A DNA stretch of 64,000 nt from Rhodocyclaceae bacterium (GCA_028869135.1 JAGWTC010000003.1:113223-177222), one strand, 5' to 3'; numbered from the stretch's first letter, positions 34,853 to 46,031 are shown. Notes: generated from the sequence alone by a model not told the origin. Translations and numbers: made by a program.

Positions 34853-35578
34853 TCAAAGCTCCTGCAACTCGACGAACACGCGCCGCGACTGCAGCGCCTG
34901 CCCGCCCAGATAATGGTTGAACAACTGACGCATCAGCATCTTGCTTTCCGCCAGCGTACGTGGATCGCGATAATCGTCGGCAGCCAGATCAAGCAGCGTC
35001 TTGCCGCGTATCGCCGGCGTGCCGGAATTTTCGTCTCCCCGGCCACCGGCAGACACGGGGCCGCGCTCGACCAGATAAAGATAATCGCGCCCCTGCTCCA
35101 CGGCCGCGCCGCTGTCGGCCTCCCGATCCAGCGTCAGACCATAGCCAAGTTCCTTCAGCAAGGTCTTCTCGAAGCGGCGCAATTCGGGCGCATCTCCCGC
35201 GCCTTTGGCCAGCGCTGCCAGTGCCTGCGCATACGCCGAAAACAGCGCCGGGTGGGCGTCTTCGCGCGGCAGCAACTTGAGCAGCAGTTCGTTGAGATAA
35301 TAGCCCAGCAGCAGACAACGCCCCTGCAGCAAGGGCACGCCGCCCTGCCACTCCGCCTTGGCCAGGGTCTTGACCTCGCCGCCGCCGAACCAGCCCAGCT
35401 CCAGCGGCTGAAACCCGATCAGCACGCCGCGCAGTGCTGAGCGCGGCCGCCGTGCACCGCGCGCCAGGATCGAGACACGCCCATGAGCGCGGGCGAACAC
35501 GTCGAGAATCAGACTGGTTTCGCTGTAGGGATAGGCGTGAAGCAGATAGGCTTCGGCGCCGTCGATGCGTTGTTTCAT
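34853..35578 (-). CDS. recO: DNA repair protein RecO
   Basis: Recombination mediator of 241 residues that works with RecF and RecR in loading RecA. The OB-fold N-terminus reads AYLLHAYPYSETSLILDVFA and GRVSILARGARRPRS, followed by a helical domain with YYLNELLLKLLPREDAHPAL. The zinc-binding cysteines found in some RecO proteins are absent, as in E. coli. The gene lies between era and pdxJ, the standard order. It is 82 bases from era, a spacer with an inverted repeat. Confidence 0.93.
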   Translation of the reverse strand: MKQRIDGAEAYLLHAYPYSETSLILDVFARAHGRVSILARGARRPRSALRGVLIGFQPLELGWFGGGEVKTLAKAEWQGGVPLLQGRCLLLGYYLNELLLKLLPREDAHPALFSAYAQALAALAKGAGDAPELRRFEKTLLKELGYGLTLDREADSGAAVEQGRDYLYLVERGPVSAGGRGDENSGTPAIRGKTLLDLAADDYRDPRTLAESKMLMRQLFNHYLGGQALQSRRVFVELQEL

Positions 35579-35580
35579 CG

Positions 35581-35650
35581 GAGTCGAGAGTGAAAATCGA
35601 AGGCGCCGAACACGATGCTGCCTTTACTCTCGACTCTCGACTCTCGACTC
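35581..35650. repeat. Inverted repeat and CTCTCGA tandem repeat between era and recO
   Basis: GAGTCGAGAGT (35581-35591) is the exact reverse complement of ACTCTCGACTC (35640-35650). The right arm sits in a tandem array of the 7-mer CTCTCGA (3.4 copies, 35627-35650). It fills nearly the whole 81-base gap between the era stop and the recO start. In the era-recO transcript it can form an 11-pair hairpin with a 48-base loop, or slipped versions using other repeat copies. No U-tract follows, so it is more likely an RNA-processing or attenuation element, or a repeat prone to slippage. Confidence 0.7.
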
Positions 35651-35659
35651 ACCACTGCT

Positions 35660-36550
35660 TCACTCATATCCCAGCGACTTCAGCGCCCGCTCGTCGTCCG
35701 CCCAACCGCTCTTGACCTTGACCCAGGTCTCCAGCCAGACACGGCCGCCGAACAAACGCTCCATGTCCTTGCGCGCATCGGAGGAAATTCGCTTCAGCTT
35801 CTCACCGCCCTTGCCGATGACCATGGCCTTGTGTGCATCCTTGTCCACGATGACGGCCGCATGAATGCGGCGCAGCTCACCTTCCTGCTCGAACTTTTCG
35901 ATCTCGACCGCCATGCCGTAAGGCAGCTCCTCGCCGAGGCTGCGAAACAGCTTTTCGCGCACGATTTCAGCGGCAAGAAAACGCTCGGAGCGATCAGTGA
36001 TATCGTCCGGATCGAACACCGCCGCAGCTTCCGGCAAGTACTTCCGCGTCGCCGCCAGGAGCTCGCGCAAGCCCATGCTGCGCTCGGCGCTTACCGGCAC
36101 CATCTCGGCAAAAGCGTATTCCTTGCCAACCTGTTCGAGGAAGGGCAAGAGCAGCGCCTTGTCCTTCTGCTGGTCGATCTTGTTCACCACCAGGATGACC
36201 GGCACGCCTTCCGGCAGAATCTCGACGATGGTGCGTTCGCCGCTGCCGAATCGCCCGGCTTCGACGACGAAATAGATGACGTCGACGTCCGCCAGCGTCT
36301 GCGTGACGCTGCGGTTCATCAGACGATTCAGCGCATTCTTGTGCTTGGTCTGGAAACCCGGCGTATCGACGAAAATGAACTGCGTCGCATCGTCCGTATA
36401 TACCCCGGTGATCCGATGCCGCGTCGTTTGCGCCTTGCGCGAGGTAATGCTGACCTTGGCCCCGACCAGATGGTTGGTCAGAGTGGACTTGCCGACGTTG
36501 GGGCGACCGACGACGGCGATAAAGCCGGTATGAAATGCGTTGTCGTTCAT
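35660..36550 (-). CDS. era: GTPase Era
   Basis: Ribosome-assembly GTPase of 296 residues that binds 16S rRNA. G1 is GRPNVGKS (15-22), G3 is DTPGFQ, G4 is NKID and G5 is PVSA. The C-terminal KH domain has VIGKGGEKLKRISSDARKDM. I chose ATG 36550; the longer open frame toward 37096 runs inside rnc. It follows rnc by 11 bases, the usual rnc-era pair, and ends before a repeat-bearing gap to recO. Confidence 0.96.
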   Translation of the reverse strand: MNDNAFHTGFIAVVGRPNVGKSTLTNHLVGAKVSITSRKAQTTRHRITGVYTDDATQFIFVDTPGFQTKHKNALNRLMNRSVTQTLADVDVIYFVVEAGRFGSGERTIVEILPEGVPVILVVNKIDQQKDKALLLPFLEQVGKEYAFAEMVPVSAERSMGLRELLAATRKYLPEAAAVFDPDDITDRSERFLAAEIVREKLFRSLGEELPYGMAVEIEKFEQEGELRRIHAAVIVDKDAHKAMVIGKGGEKLKRISSDARKDMERLFGGRVWLETWVKVKSGWADDERALKSLGYE

Positions 36551-36561
36551 GTTTCGGCTCG

Positions 36562-37239
36562 TTATTTCTTGGGGATCAATGCGATGGCGGCTTGTGCCGC
36601 CTCCTGTTCGGCGGCACGGCGGCTGCTGCCGATGCCGGTGGTGCGCAGCTTCAGATCGGGCAGGCTGCACTCGACCTCGAACTTCTGCGCATGAGCCTCG
36701 CCCTGGGTGGCCAGCAGCGCGTAAACCGGCAGGCTCATGTGCCGTCCCTGCAATAGCTCCTGCAACAGCGTCTTGGGGTCCTTGCCTGTATTGCGCGGAT
36801 CGATGCTTTCGAACAATTCGGTATAGAGACGAACGATGACATCTTCCACCGACGCAAAACCGCCGTCCAGAAAGATGGCGCCCAGCGTGGCTTCGAAAGC
36901 ATCGGCCAGAATCGAGGGGCGGCGAAAACCGCCACTCTTGAGCTCGCCCTCGCCGAGCATCAGATAATCGCCGAGCTTCAAGCCGTCGGCAACACGATGC
37001 AGCGTGTCCTGACGAACGAGATTGGCGCGCAGACGTGACAAGTCGCCCTCTCGCAGCGCGGGGAAACGGGAAAAAAGCTGGGCGGCGACCACGCAATTGA
37101 GCATGCTGTCGCCGAGGAACTCCAGCCTTTCGTAATGTGGAACACCGTAACTGCGATGCGTTACCGCCTGCTGCAACAAGGCCCTGCTATTGAACCTGTA
37201 TCCCAGAGCGCGTTCGAGCAGGTGAAGCTGAGCCTGCAT
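36562..37239 (-). CDS. rnc: Ribonuclease III
   Basis: Double-strand-specific endoribonuclease of 225 residues for rRNA and mRNA processing. The signature ERLEFLGDS lies at 37-45, a second acidic region reads ADAFEATLGAIFLDGGF, and the C-terminal dsRNA-binding domain ends with GSSRRAAEQEAAQAAI. The start overlaps the preceding stop as TAATG. The lepA-lepB-DUF4845-rnc-era-recO order is conserved in betaproteobacteria. Confidence 0.96.
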   Translation of the reverse strand: MQAQLHLLERALGYRFNSRALLQQAVTHRSYGVPHYERLEFLGDSMLNCVVAAQLFSRFPALREGDLSRLRANLVRQDTLHRVADGLKLGDYLMLGEGELKSGGFRRPSILADAFEATLGAIFLDGGFASVEDVIVRLYTELFESIDPRNTGKDPKTLLQELLQGRHMSLPVYALLATQGEAHAQKFEVECSLPDLKLRTTGIGSSRRAAEQEAAQAAIALIPKK

Positions 37240-37613
37240 TACTCCGCCGAGCTCCCCGCAAACTCGATCAGGATGCTGATGTTCTTGAACAGATGGACCT
37301 TGCGTTCGTAGGCGAACTCGACCACGACCCGGCCTCCCTCCTTGCTGATATCGAGATCCTTCGGCTCGAAGTTTTTGATATGGTCGATTTCAGCATGGCG
37401 TTCGAACGCGCGACGGATATCCGGCACGGTTGCGTTCGGATTGCCGTTCGCCTCCTGGGCGACGGCCAGGACACCCGTCTTGATCTTGTAGTACTCGATG
37501 TATTCAGGCGCCAGTTTCATCGCCAGCAGGGCAACCACGCCTGCGACGGCACAGATCAGCAGCAGTTTGGTCAGCGTGAAGCCGCGCTGCACTCGGTAGC
37601 TCATTCCATCCAT
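37239..37613 (-). CDS. DUF4845 membrane protein
   Basis: Protein of 124 residues with one N-terminal membrane segment (GFTLTKLLLICAVAGVVALL) that resembles a type IV pilin-like start (GFTL), followed by a soluble domain ending KNISILIEFAGSSAE. It belongs to the DUF4845 family regularly found between lepB and rnc. ATG 37613 is preceded by GGGACGGGG. It lies 20 bases after lepB. The function is unknown; the steady location next to the signal peptidase and ribosome-biogenesis genes is the main clue. Confidence 0.88.
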   Translation of the reverse strand: MDGMSYRVQRGFTLTKLLLICAVAGVVALLAMKLAPEYIEYYKIKTGVLAVAQEANGNPNATVPDIRRAFERHAEIDHIKNFEPKDLDISKEGGRVVVEFAYERKVHLFKNISILIEFAGSSAE

Positions 37614-37633
37614 CCCCGTCCCTTTCCTGTCTT

Positions 37634-38422
37634 CTAGTGGAAGCCGCCCAGTCGCTTGAAATCAAACGACGAATTGAACCAGATGAAAAACGCCTTGCCT
37701 ACGATGTTTTCGTCCGGGACAAAGCCCCAGAAACGACTGTCCTGGGAATTGTCGCGATTGTCGCCCATGACGAAATAGTGGCCCGCAGGCACCACGCAAC
37801 TGACCCCGTCCGTATTGTATTGACAATTATTAAGATAGGGATAGCGAACAATCGGCTGAGCATTGACCGAGCTATGCTCGTCTATGAGGATTTCATGCTC
37901 GACGTTGCCGAGATGCTCTATGTAACGCGACGTATAGCTGAGCCCGCTCGCCAGAAAATCGTCAATCTGCCGGGTCGCAACCGGCTGGCCGTTGATGGTC
38001 AGATGCTTGTTGCGATACACGATCTTGTCGCCCGGCACACCGATGACGCGCTTGATGTAATCAAGTGAAGGATTGGGCGGGTAGCGGAAAACGATGACGT
38101 CGCCGCGTTCCGGGTGGCTCATTTCTACCACTTTCTTGTCGATCACAGGAAGGCGGACACCGTAGGTGTATTTATTCACCAGAATGAAGTCCCCCACCAG
38201 CAAGGTTGGAAGCATCGAGCCCGACGGAATCTTGAAAGGCTCAACCAGAAAGGAGCGCAGGAAAAAAACCGCCAGGATCACGGGAAAAAAGCTGGCCCCC
38301 CACTCCACCCAGACGGGATCGGGCGCGCCCGGCGCGCGCAACTTGCGGAAGTGGAATTTGTCGGCAGCCCACAGCAGTCCGGTGACCAGGCAGCAAACCA
38401 GCAGAATCAACGCAAAATTCAT
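37634..38422 (-). CDS. lepB: Signal peptidase I
   Basis: Inner-membrane serine protease of 262 residues that removes signal peptides. Two N-terminal membrane helices are visible (LILLVCCLVTGLLWA and FPVILAVFFLRSFLVEPF). The catalytic Ser69 is in PSGSMLPTL and the Lys124 base is in DYIKRVIGVPGD; GDNRDNSQDSRFWG is the late conserved box. It lies three bases after lepA. Confidence 0.96.
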   Translation of the reverse strand: MNFALILLVCCLVTGLLWAADKFHFRKLRAPGAPDPVWVEWGASFFPVILAVFFLRSFLVEPFKIPSGSMLPTLLVGDFILVNKYTYGVRLPVIDKKVVEMSHPERGDVIVFRYPPNPSLDYIKRVIGVPGDKIVYRNKHLTINGQPVATRQIDDFLASGLSYTSRYIEHLGNVEHEILIDEHSSVNAQPIVRYPYLNNCQYNTDGVSCVVPAGHYFVMGDNRDNSQDSRFWGFVPDENIVGKAFFIWFNSSFDFKRLGGFH

Positions 38423-38425
38423 GTC

Positions 38426-40219
<1,794 letters not shown>

Positions 40220-40253
40220 GCTGGGAGACGGTAATTCGGCACGACGCGGCAAC

Positions 40254-40277
40254 AAAAAAGGTGCCGCCATCGACACC
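40254..40277 (-). terminator. Terminator-like hairpin in the lepA leader
   Basis: Read on the minus strand, GGTGTC pairs with GGCACC (one G-U pair) around a six-base loop, followed immediately by six T residues. It lies in the 122-base gap between the glutaredoxin-like gene and lepA, 35 bases before the lepA start. It may end the rpoE-mucABD transcript or act as an attenuator before lepA. The short stem makes the call moderate. Confidence 0.45.
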
Positions 40278-40341
40278 TTGTTTGACACCTTTTCGGAGTG
40301 CGCCCTGGACGGCCGGTCCAAAGTCGGGAATGGCCTGAATT

Positions 40342-40632
40342 CTAGCGGATTTCAGCCAGATAAGCACGCACCGAGTCCGGGTTCAGGAAGTAGTGACAGA
40401 GCTCTTTTTCCGCGTCTTTTCCGGCGTCTGCCGTCAATACCGGCACCAGCTCGTCGTAGCGGGCCTCAAGTACCGGATCGGCATCCACGTCGCGGATTTC
40501 GACCTCAAAAAGCGGCCCCGCGCCGGTCTCAGTACGCAACTGCTCGTGCAAGGCGAGCAGTTGCGCCAGCATGTCATGGCACAAATGGCAGTATTCACGC
40601 CAATACAAGGTAAGAACAGGCGCCGCGCCCAT
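40342..40632 (-). CDS. Glutaredoxin-like thiol protein
   Basis: Small thioredoxin-fold protein of 96 residues with the redox pair Cys15-x2-Cys18 in [11 protein letters not shown]. It belongs to the short glutaredoxin-like (DUF836) family. ATG 40632 overlaps the mucD stop as TGATG; a longer frame upstream lies inside mucD. Its place between mucD and lepA is conserved in many betaproteobacteria. The specific target is unknown. Confidence 0.82.
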   Translation of the reverse strand: MGAAPVLTLYWREYCHLCHDMLAQLLALHEQLRTETGAGPLFEVEIRDVDADPVLEARYDELVPVLTADAGKDAEKELCHYFLNPDSVRAYLAEIR

Positions 40633-42068
40633 CAACCGGCGTCCGCTCCTTCGGGCTGCCGGCTGCCGACAGGTTTGATGGTGACAAAGAGCTGGTTGTC
40701 GCCACGACGCACCCACAGCGTGACCGGGTCATTGCGGTCAAACTTGCTCAGCAGGCTGTTGAACTGCTCGACCGAGGTCAACTCTGTCTGCACGCCCTTG
40801 ACCACGATGGCACGAATCAGATCGCCCGGCCGCAGATCGGTTCTGGCAGCGCCGTTGCGCACATCCTCCACGAGCAGGCCGCCACTGATGCCGAGCGCCC
40901 GACGCTGCTCCGGGCTGATCTCGCGCAAGACGAGCCCGAGGCGGTTGGCGGCCGCCTCGCTACGTCCCTGGCGTTTGCCTGCATTGGAGGCAAGCTTTTC
41001 GTCAAGCTGCATCTCGCCAACAGTCAGCCCCAGCTCTTTGACCGCACCGGCGCGCCACACTTGCACCTGCACCTTGGCGCCGGGCCGGGTCAGACCGACA
41101 ATACGCGGCAGATCGGCGGCTTGCGCAATCGGCTTGCCGTCGAAGCGCTGAATCACGTCACCCGGCAGGATACCGGCCCTCTCGGCCGGGCCGCCCTTTT
41201 CCACAGTGTTGATCAGCGCGCCCGAAGGCTTGCTCAAGCCGAAGGACTCCGCCAACTCCTTGCTCATGTCCTGAATCGAGACGCCCATGCGACCGCGGCT
41301 GACCTTGCCATGTTGCCTGAGCTGCTGCTGGATGTCGAAAGCCAGATCGATGGGGATGGAAAACGCCAGACCCATGTAGCCGCCTGAACGCGAATATATC
41401 TGGGAGTTGATGCCCACCACCTCGCCCTTCATGTTGAAGAGCGGTCCGCCTGAATTGCCGGGATTGATGGCGACGTCGGTCTGAATGAAGGGCACATAGT
41501 TTTCATCAGGCAGCGAACGCCCCTTGGCGCTGACGATACCTGCCGTCACCGTCTGCTCCAGTCCGAAGGGAGAGCCGATGGCGAACACCCATTCGCCGAC
41601 GCGGAGCTTCGCCGGATCGCCAATCCTGACCGTCGGCAAGCCGCTTGCCTCGATCTTGAGCAAAGCCACATCGGTGAGGCGATCGGCGCCGATCACCTTG
41701 GCCTTGAACTCGCGCTTGTCATTGAGCTTCACCATCACTTCGTCGGCAGCGTCGATGACATGCGCATTGGTCAGCACATAGCCGTCGGCGCTGATAATGA
41801 AGCCCGATCCCAGGGATCGGCTCTGGTACTCGCGCCCACCGCCGGGTATGCCCGGCTGGCGCGGGAAAAAGCGCTTGAAAAATTCGAATGCGGGATCGTC
41901 TGGATCGATCCCCAGACTGCCGGCATTGGCCTTGACCACCTGGGTCGTGCTGACATTGACGACGGCGGCACCCTGCTTCTCGGCAAGGTCGGCGAAGTCG
42001 GGAAGGGTTTGCGCCATGCCCCATTGCATGGCCGTGGTCAGGAATAAACCAAGCACCAGTTTCTTCAT
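40632..42068 (-). CDS. mucD: Periplasmic serine protease MucD/DegQ (Do family)
   Basis: Envelope-stress protease and chaperone of 478 residues. The signal peptide ends near MAQ (18-20). The triad is His103 (TNAHVID), Asp133 (LTDVALLK) and Ser206 (NPGNSGGP), followed by two PDZ domains (MGVSIQDMSKELAESFGL; GLVLREISPEQRRALGI). I chose ATG 42068 with GGAGA eight bases upstream; a TTG at 42074 is in frame but overlaps that site. Its place downstream of rpoE-rseA-mucB fits the sigma-E regulon. Confidence 0.95.
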   Translation of the reverse strand: MKKLVLGLFLTTAMQWGMAQTLPDFADLAEKQGAAVVNVSTTQVVKANAGSLGIDPDDPAFEFFKRFFPRQPGIPGGGREYQSRSLGSGFIISADGYVLTNAHVIDAADEVMVKLNDKREFKAKVIGADRLTDVALLKIEASGLPTVRIGDPAKLRVGEWVFAIGSPFGLEQTVTAGIVSAKGRSLPDENYVPFIQTDVAINPGNSGGPLFNMKGEVVGINSQIYSRSGGYMGLAFSIPIDLAFDIQQQLRQHGKVSRGRMGVSIQDMSKELAESFGLSKPSGALINTVEKGGPAERAGILPGDVIQRFDGKPIAQAADLPRIVGLTRPGAKVQVQVWRAGAVKELGLTVGEMQLDEKLASNAGKRQGRSEAAANRLGLVLREISPEQRRALGISGGLLVEDVRNGAARTDLRPGDLIRAIVVKGVQTELTSVEQFNSLLSKFDRNDPVTLWVRRGDNQLFVTIKPVGSRQPEGADAG

Positions 42069-42183
42069 GAGCAAGTCTCCGTATGCATGACTCCCGGGAA
42101 CCTGCCATCAGGCGCTCAAGGCTCTCCAGGAGGAGTTCAGTATGAGGGAGGTCAGAGTATCCTGCGCGTATGCTTACGCAATG

Positions 42184-43161
42184 TTACTGCTTGCGCCTGA
42201 GCTCGATGCCGTCGGCCAGACGCTGTACCGCAGCGGCGGGCACATCTCCCATCACCAGCACCTGGTAAGCGCCGACAATGCGCCGATAGGCATTGATCGA
42301 ACCGATATTGACAACCTGCTTGTCGGCCTTGTTGCCCGCATTCTGCTCGATGAATACCGACACTGCGGACAATCCGTCCGAGAACACGAAATGCAGGCTC
42401 TCGGGAGAGTTGGCCTTCACCTGGCGACGCATTCCCGCCGTGCGACGGAAACCCGGCAGGATGTTCCTGAACACCCAGCCGCCTTCGTCCACCCGACCGC
42501 TGTCGCGCGCGGCGACATGATGCACATGCCAGTCCTCGGCGGTCTTGAGCTTGACGCGGATGCGCGCCGGGTCAGGGGCAATGCCGACCTTGAGCTCGGT
42601 AAAGGCAAAGCTTTCAAGCAGCTCGTGACGCCCGTCGCTGACGCTCGCCTTGAGCAGCATGCCGCTGTTCTTGTCTATCCAGAACTGATGGGCATAACGA
42701 AATTCGTCGCGCGGTTCGAGAATGATGGATTGAGTCTCGAAGCCAGCCACCCGCGAAGGGGGGCCACTGGCGATGCTGTAATGCTCTTCCAGCGTCGCCA
42801 GGGAAGCCGGCAGCACGGCCGGGAAGCTGCCGCGATCGCTGCGCTTTTCGATGAAGACGGTACGCGTATCGGGCAGATAGCAGGTAATTTCTTCGCCTTC
42901 ACGCACGACCTCACGGGGGCTGCCGTCGAGTACTTCGAGGTGCTCGTACTCCTTGCCGGCATCGACATAGTGCGTAATTCGCGAAGTTTCGCTGGCACTG
43001 CCGTGACGATAGATAAAGACGCCGCTGTAATTGAGACGGGATGTCGCCTGCATTGCCTTGCTCAATAACTGAACAGGGTCGCTTTCGCGCGCCAGCAAGA
43101 CATTGCAGCACGCCAGCTGCAGAGCAAGGGCTGCAGTTACCCGAACGAGCTGTCCTCGCAT
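42184..43161 (-). CDS. mucB: Sigma-E regulatory protein MucB/RseB
   Basis: Periplasmic protein of 325 residues that binds the anti-sigma factor and senses lipopolysaccharide or misfolded outer-membrane proteins. The signal peptide spans about residues 1-24. Recognisable segments are RLNYSGVFIYRHGSASETSR, EVVREGEEITCYLPDTR and GWVFRNILPGFRR. It overlaps the rseA stop by one base and is followed, after 115 bases, by mucD. Confidence 0.93.
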   Translation of the reverse strand: MRGQLVRVTAALALQLACCNVLLARESDPVQLLSKAMQATSRLNYSGVFIYRHGSASETSRITHYVDAGKEYEHLEVLDGSPREVVREGEEITCYLPDTRTVFIEKRSDRGSFPAVLPASLATLEEHYSIASGPPSRVAGFETQSIILEPRDEFRYAHQFWIDKNSGMLLKASVSDGRHELLESFAFTELKVGIAPDPARIRVKLKTAEDWHVHHVAARDSGRVDEGGWVFRNILPGFRRTAGMRRQVKANSPESLHFVFSDGLSAVSVFIEQNAGNKADKQVVNIGSINAYRRIVGAYQVLVMGDVPAAAVQRLADGIELRRKQ

Positions 43162-43655
43162 CAGCGGCCGCCTGCCTCCATTGAAACCGTCTTGACGTAA
43201 TGGGCCGCGCCCTGCGCGCTGGGCGCATGCGTCTGATGCGCCACCAGATAGGCCTGCAGACTGTCGAGATTGGCCTTTGCCAGTTGCGCCGGAACCTGAG
43301 CATCGGTGGGCACGGAAGCCACCGCAACGGCAGACACCGGGCGCCCGTTCCAGGCCATCATGGCCACCATGCTGATGCCGGCAACGGAAGCTGCCAGCGC
43401 CAGGGAACGCTGAACGCGGGTACCGGGACGCTTGGGCGGCGGCGCCAGCACGACGGGTTCATCCGCCAGCGCTTCCATGACGCGAGCGGTCAGATCCACC
43501 TCCAGTCGCTCCGATCCGCGCAAGGCATCGCTGATCAAGTGGCAATCGCTCCAGTACCGACGATAGTCCTCGCTGCTCCGAACGCGCGCAAAAGCCGCTG
43601 CCGCCTCGGTCTCATCGATCTCGCCATCCATCAGGGCCGAAAGTTTTTCAGTCAT
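43161..43655 (-). CDS. rseA: Anti-sigma-E factor RseA/MucA
   Basis: Inner-membrane anti-sigma factor of 164 residues. The N-terminal domain has MTEKLSALMDGEIDETEA and YWSDCHLISDALRG, the sigma-binding region. One membrane helix (SLALAASVAGISMVAMMAW) lies near residue 95, with a short periplasmic tail to which MucB would bind. It is three bases after rpoE. DegS/RseP-type cleavage is the expected control. Confidence 0.93.
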   Translation of the reverse strand: MTEKLSALMDGEIDETEAAAAFARVRSSEDYRRYWSDCHLISDALRGSERLEVDLTARVMEALADEPVVLAPPPKRPGTRVQRSLALAASVAGISMVAMMAWNGRPVSAVAVASVPTDAQVPAQLAKANLDSLQAYLVAHQTHAPSAQGAAHYVKTVSMEAGGR

Positions 43656-43658
43656 ACA

Positions 43659-44258
43659 TCACCACCGTTTATCGGGCGCCGTGTCCAGCAACGGCCGCAG
43701 TTTCTGTGCAATCGCCTCGCGAGCCCGGAAAATGCGCGAACGCACCGTGCCGATGGGGCAATCCATGATCTGCGCGATTTCCTCGTAACTCAGGCCTTCG
43801 ATCTCGCGCAGCATGATCGCCGACCTCAAATCCTCGGGCAGCGCGTCCATCGCGCTGTTCACCGTTTCCCCGATCTGCTTCGACATCAGCACGCGTTCGG
43901 GCGTGTCGGTGTCGCGCAGCAGATCGGCATCATCAAATCCTTCCGCCTCCTCGCTGTCGAACCCCGTCGAAGTCGGCGCGCGCCGACCCTGGGTCGCCAG
44001 CCAGTTCTTGGCCGTATTCACACCGATGCGGTACAGCCACGTATAGAACGCACTGTCGCCGCGGAAATTCGGCAATGCCCGATAGGCCTTGACGAAAGCT
44101 TCCTGCGCCACATCTTCGACTTCAGCGGGGTCTCGGATCAGACGACCGATCAGCCGTATCAGCTTGCGCTGATACTTGGCGACGAGCAGGCCGAACGCCT
44201 GTTTGTCGCCGCGCTGAACGCGCTCAACGAGCAGCTGATCCGCTTCACGGTCTCCCAT
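43659..44258 (-). CDS. rpoE: RNA polymerase sigma-E factor
   Basis: Extracytoplasmic-function sigma factor of 199 residues for envelope stress. Region 2 reads FVKAYRALPNFRGDSAFYTW with upstream DPAEVEDVAQEAF, and region 4 reads GLSYEEIAQIMDCPIGTVRS. It heads rpoE-rseA-mucB-mucD, and a sigma-E-like promoter lies about 105 bases upstream, so autoregulation is likely. Confidence 0.97.
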   Translation of the reverse strand: MGDREADQLLVERVQRGDKQAFGLLVAKYQRKLIRLIGRLIRDPAEVEDVAQEAFVKAYRALPNFRGDSAFYTWLYRIGVNTAKNWLATQGRRAPTSTGFDSEEAEGFDDADLLRDTDTPERVLMSKQIGETVNSAMDALPEDLRSAIMLREIEGLSYEEIAQIMDCPIGTVRSRIFRAREAIAQKLRPLLDTAPDKRW

Positions 44259-44357
44259 GGGCCTGTATATTATTGGAATCGTTGTTCAAGGCGTCGAGTA
44301 TACCCGACGCGGCCAGGCCCTCCCCCGAGTGCATTGCCGCAGATGTGTTCTGCATAC

Positions 44358-44384
44358 ACAGACCGGCGCATGGGAGATTAGTTC
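44358..44384 (-). promoter_or_regulatory. Sigma-E-like promoter before rpoE
   Basis: On the minus strand GAACTA (44384-44379) is followed after exactly 16 bases by TCTGT (44362-44358), close to the GAACTT-N16-TCTRA consensus. It lies in the 180-base divergent gap between nadB and rpoE, facing rpoE. This is the expected layout for an autoregulated envelope-stress operon. Confidence 0.6.
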
Positions 44385-44438
44385 ATTCAGCGTGGTATAT
44401 TTTCCGGCTATTCCCTGTCGGGTATTTCGCGTCCTACC

Positions 44439-46031
44439 ATGTCTCATTTCGATGTCCTGATCATCGGCAGCGGTCTTGCCGGTCAGTCACTGGCCTTGCG
44501 CCTTGCCCAAACCCGCCGGGTCGCCCTGGTCAGCAAACGCACCCTGGCCGACTCCGCTTCCGCCTGGGCGCAGGGCGGCATCGCCGCCGTGCTCGATCCG
44601 CACGACACAGTTCAAGCGCACATCGACGACACGCTGATTGCCGGCGCCGGGCTTTGCGACGCCGATGCCACGCGCTTTGTCGTCGAGAACAGCAAGGCGG
44701 CGATCGAATGGCTGATCGAGCTCGGCGTGCCTTTCACGCCCGACAATGAAACCGACCTGGGGTTTCATTTGACGCGCGAGGGCGGCCACAGCCAGCGCCG
44801 CATCATCCATGCCGCCGACGCGACTGGCGCGGCCGTGCAGGCAACGCTGATCGACAAGGTGCGCCAGCATCCGAACATCACGGTCTACGAAAAGCACATC
44901 GCCGTCGACCTCATCAATCACGCGCATATCAAAGGCGGCGGCCAGCAGCGCTGCCTCGGTGCCTATGTGCTCGACATCGAACGCGATGAAGTGGTCACGC
45001 TCGGCGCCACGCACACCGTACTGTCCACCGGCGGCGCCGGCAAGGTCTACCTCTATACCTCGAATCCGGACACCGCCACCGGCGACGGCATCGCCATGGC
45101 CTGGCGCGCCGGCTGTCGCGTGGCGAACATGGAGTTCATCCAGTTCCACCCGACCTGCCTCTACCACCCGCACGCCAAATCCTTCCTGATCACCGAAGCC
45201 ATGCGCGGCGAAGGCGGCATCCTGCGCTTGCCTGCAGAGTGTGGGGGGCATCGTTTCATGCCCGACCACGACGAGCGCGCCGAGCTGGCACCGCGCGATG
45301 TCGTCGCCCGCGCCATCGACTTCGAGATGAAGAAGCGCGGCCTCGACTGCGTATTCCTCGACATGACGCACAAGTCGGAAGACTTCCTCAAGGAGCACTT
45401 CCCGACCATTCATGCACGCTGTCTTGAGTTGGGAATCGACATCGCCAAGCAGCCGATTCCAGTGGTGCCGGCCGCGCACTACACCTGCGGCGGCGTCGTC
45501 ACCGACCTGTCCGGACGCACCGACCTGCCCGGCCTGTATGCGGTCGGCGAGACCTCCTATACTGGCCTGCACGGCGCCAACCGCCTTGCCAGCAACTCCC
45601 TGCTGGAATGCCTGGTCTTCAGCGCCGCCGCCGCGGACCACATACTCTCGCATCCGTCCACCATCGCCGTCAGCCTGCCGGCATGGGACGAAAGCCGCGT
45701 TACCGACGCCGACGAAGCCATCGTGATCTCGCACAACTGGGACGAGCTGCGGCGCTTCATGTGGGACTATGTGGGGATCGTGCGCACCAACAAGCGTCTG
45801 GAGCGCGCTCAGCACCGCATCCGTCTGCTCGAAAAGGAAATCGACGAGTACTACGCCAATTTCCGCATCTCCAACGATCTGATCGAGCTGCGCAATCTGG
45901 TGCTGACCGCCCATCTCATTATCCGCAGCGCGCTGCGGCGCCACGAAAGCCGCGGCCTGCACTACAGCCTCGACTACCCCGACACGCTGCCACGGGCAAT
46001 GGAAACAGTCATTCCGCCGCGGCGGGGCTAA
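44439..46031 (+). CDS. nadB: L-aspartate oxidase
   Basis: FAD enzyme of 530 residues that oxidises L-aspartate to iminoaspartate, the first step of NAD synthesis. The dinucleotide site is [14 protein letters not shown] near the start; [12 protein letters not shown] follows, then [17 protein letters not shown] with the conserved Arg/Ser region. The length is normal. It is divergent from rpoE and converges with ygfX, sharing four bases at the stops. nadA and nadC are not in the window. Confidence 0.96.
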   Translation: MSHFDVLIIGSGLAGQSLALRLAQTRRVALVSKRTLADSASAWAQGGIAAVLDPHDTVQAHIDDTLIAGAGLCDADATRFVVENSKAAIEWLIELGVPFTPDNETDLGFHLTREGGHSQRRIIHAADATGAAVQATLIDKVRQHPNITVYEKHIAVDLINHAHIKGGGQQRCLGAYVLDIERDEVVTLGATHTVLSTGGAGKVYLYTSNPDTATGDGIAMAWRAGCRVANMEFIQFHPTCLYHPHAKSFLITEAMRGEGGILRLPAECGGHRFMPDHDERAELAPRDVVARAIDFEMKKRGLDCVFLDMTHKSEDFLKEHFPTIHARCLELGIDIAKQPIPVVPAAHYTCGGVVTDLSGRTDLPGLYAVGETSYTGLHGANRLASNSLLECLVFSAAAADHILSHPSTIAVSLPAWDESRVTDADEAIVISHNWDELRRFMWDYVGIVRTNKRLERAQHRIRLLEKEIDEYYANFRISNDLIELRNLVLTAHLIIRSALRRHESRGLHYSLDYPDTLPRAMETVIPPRRG

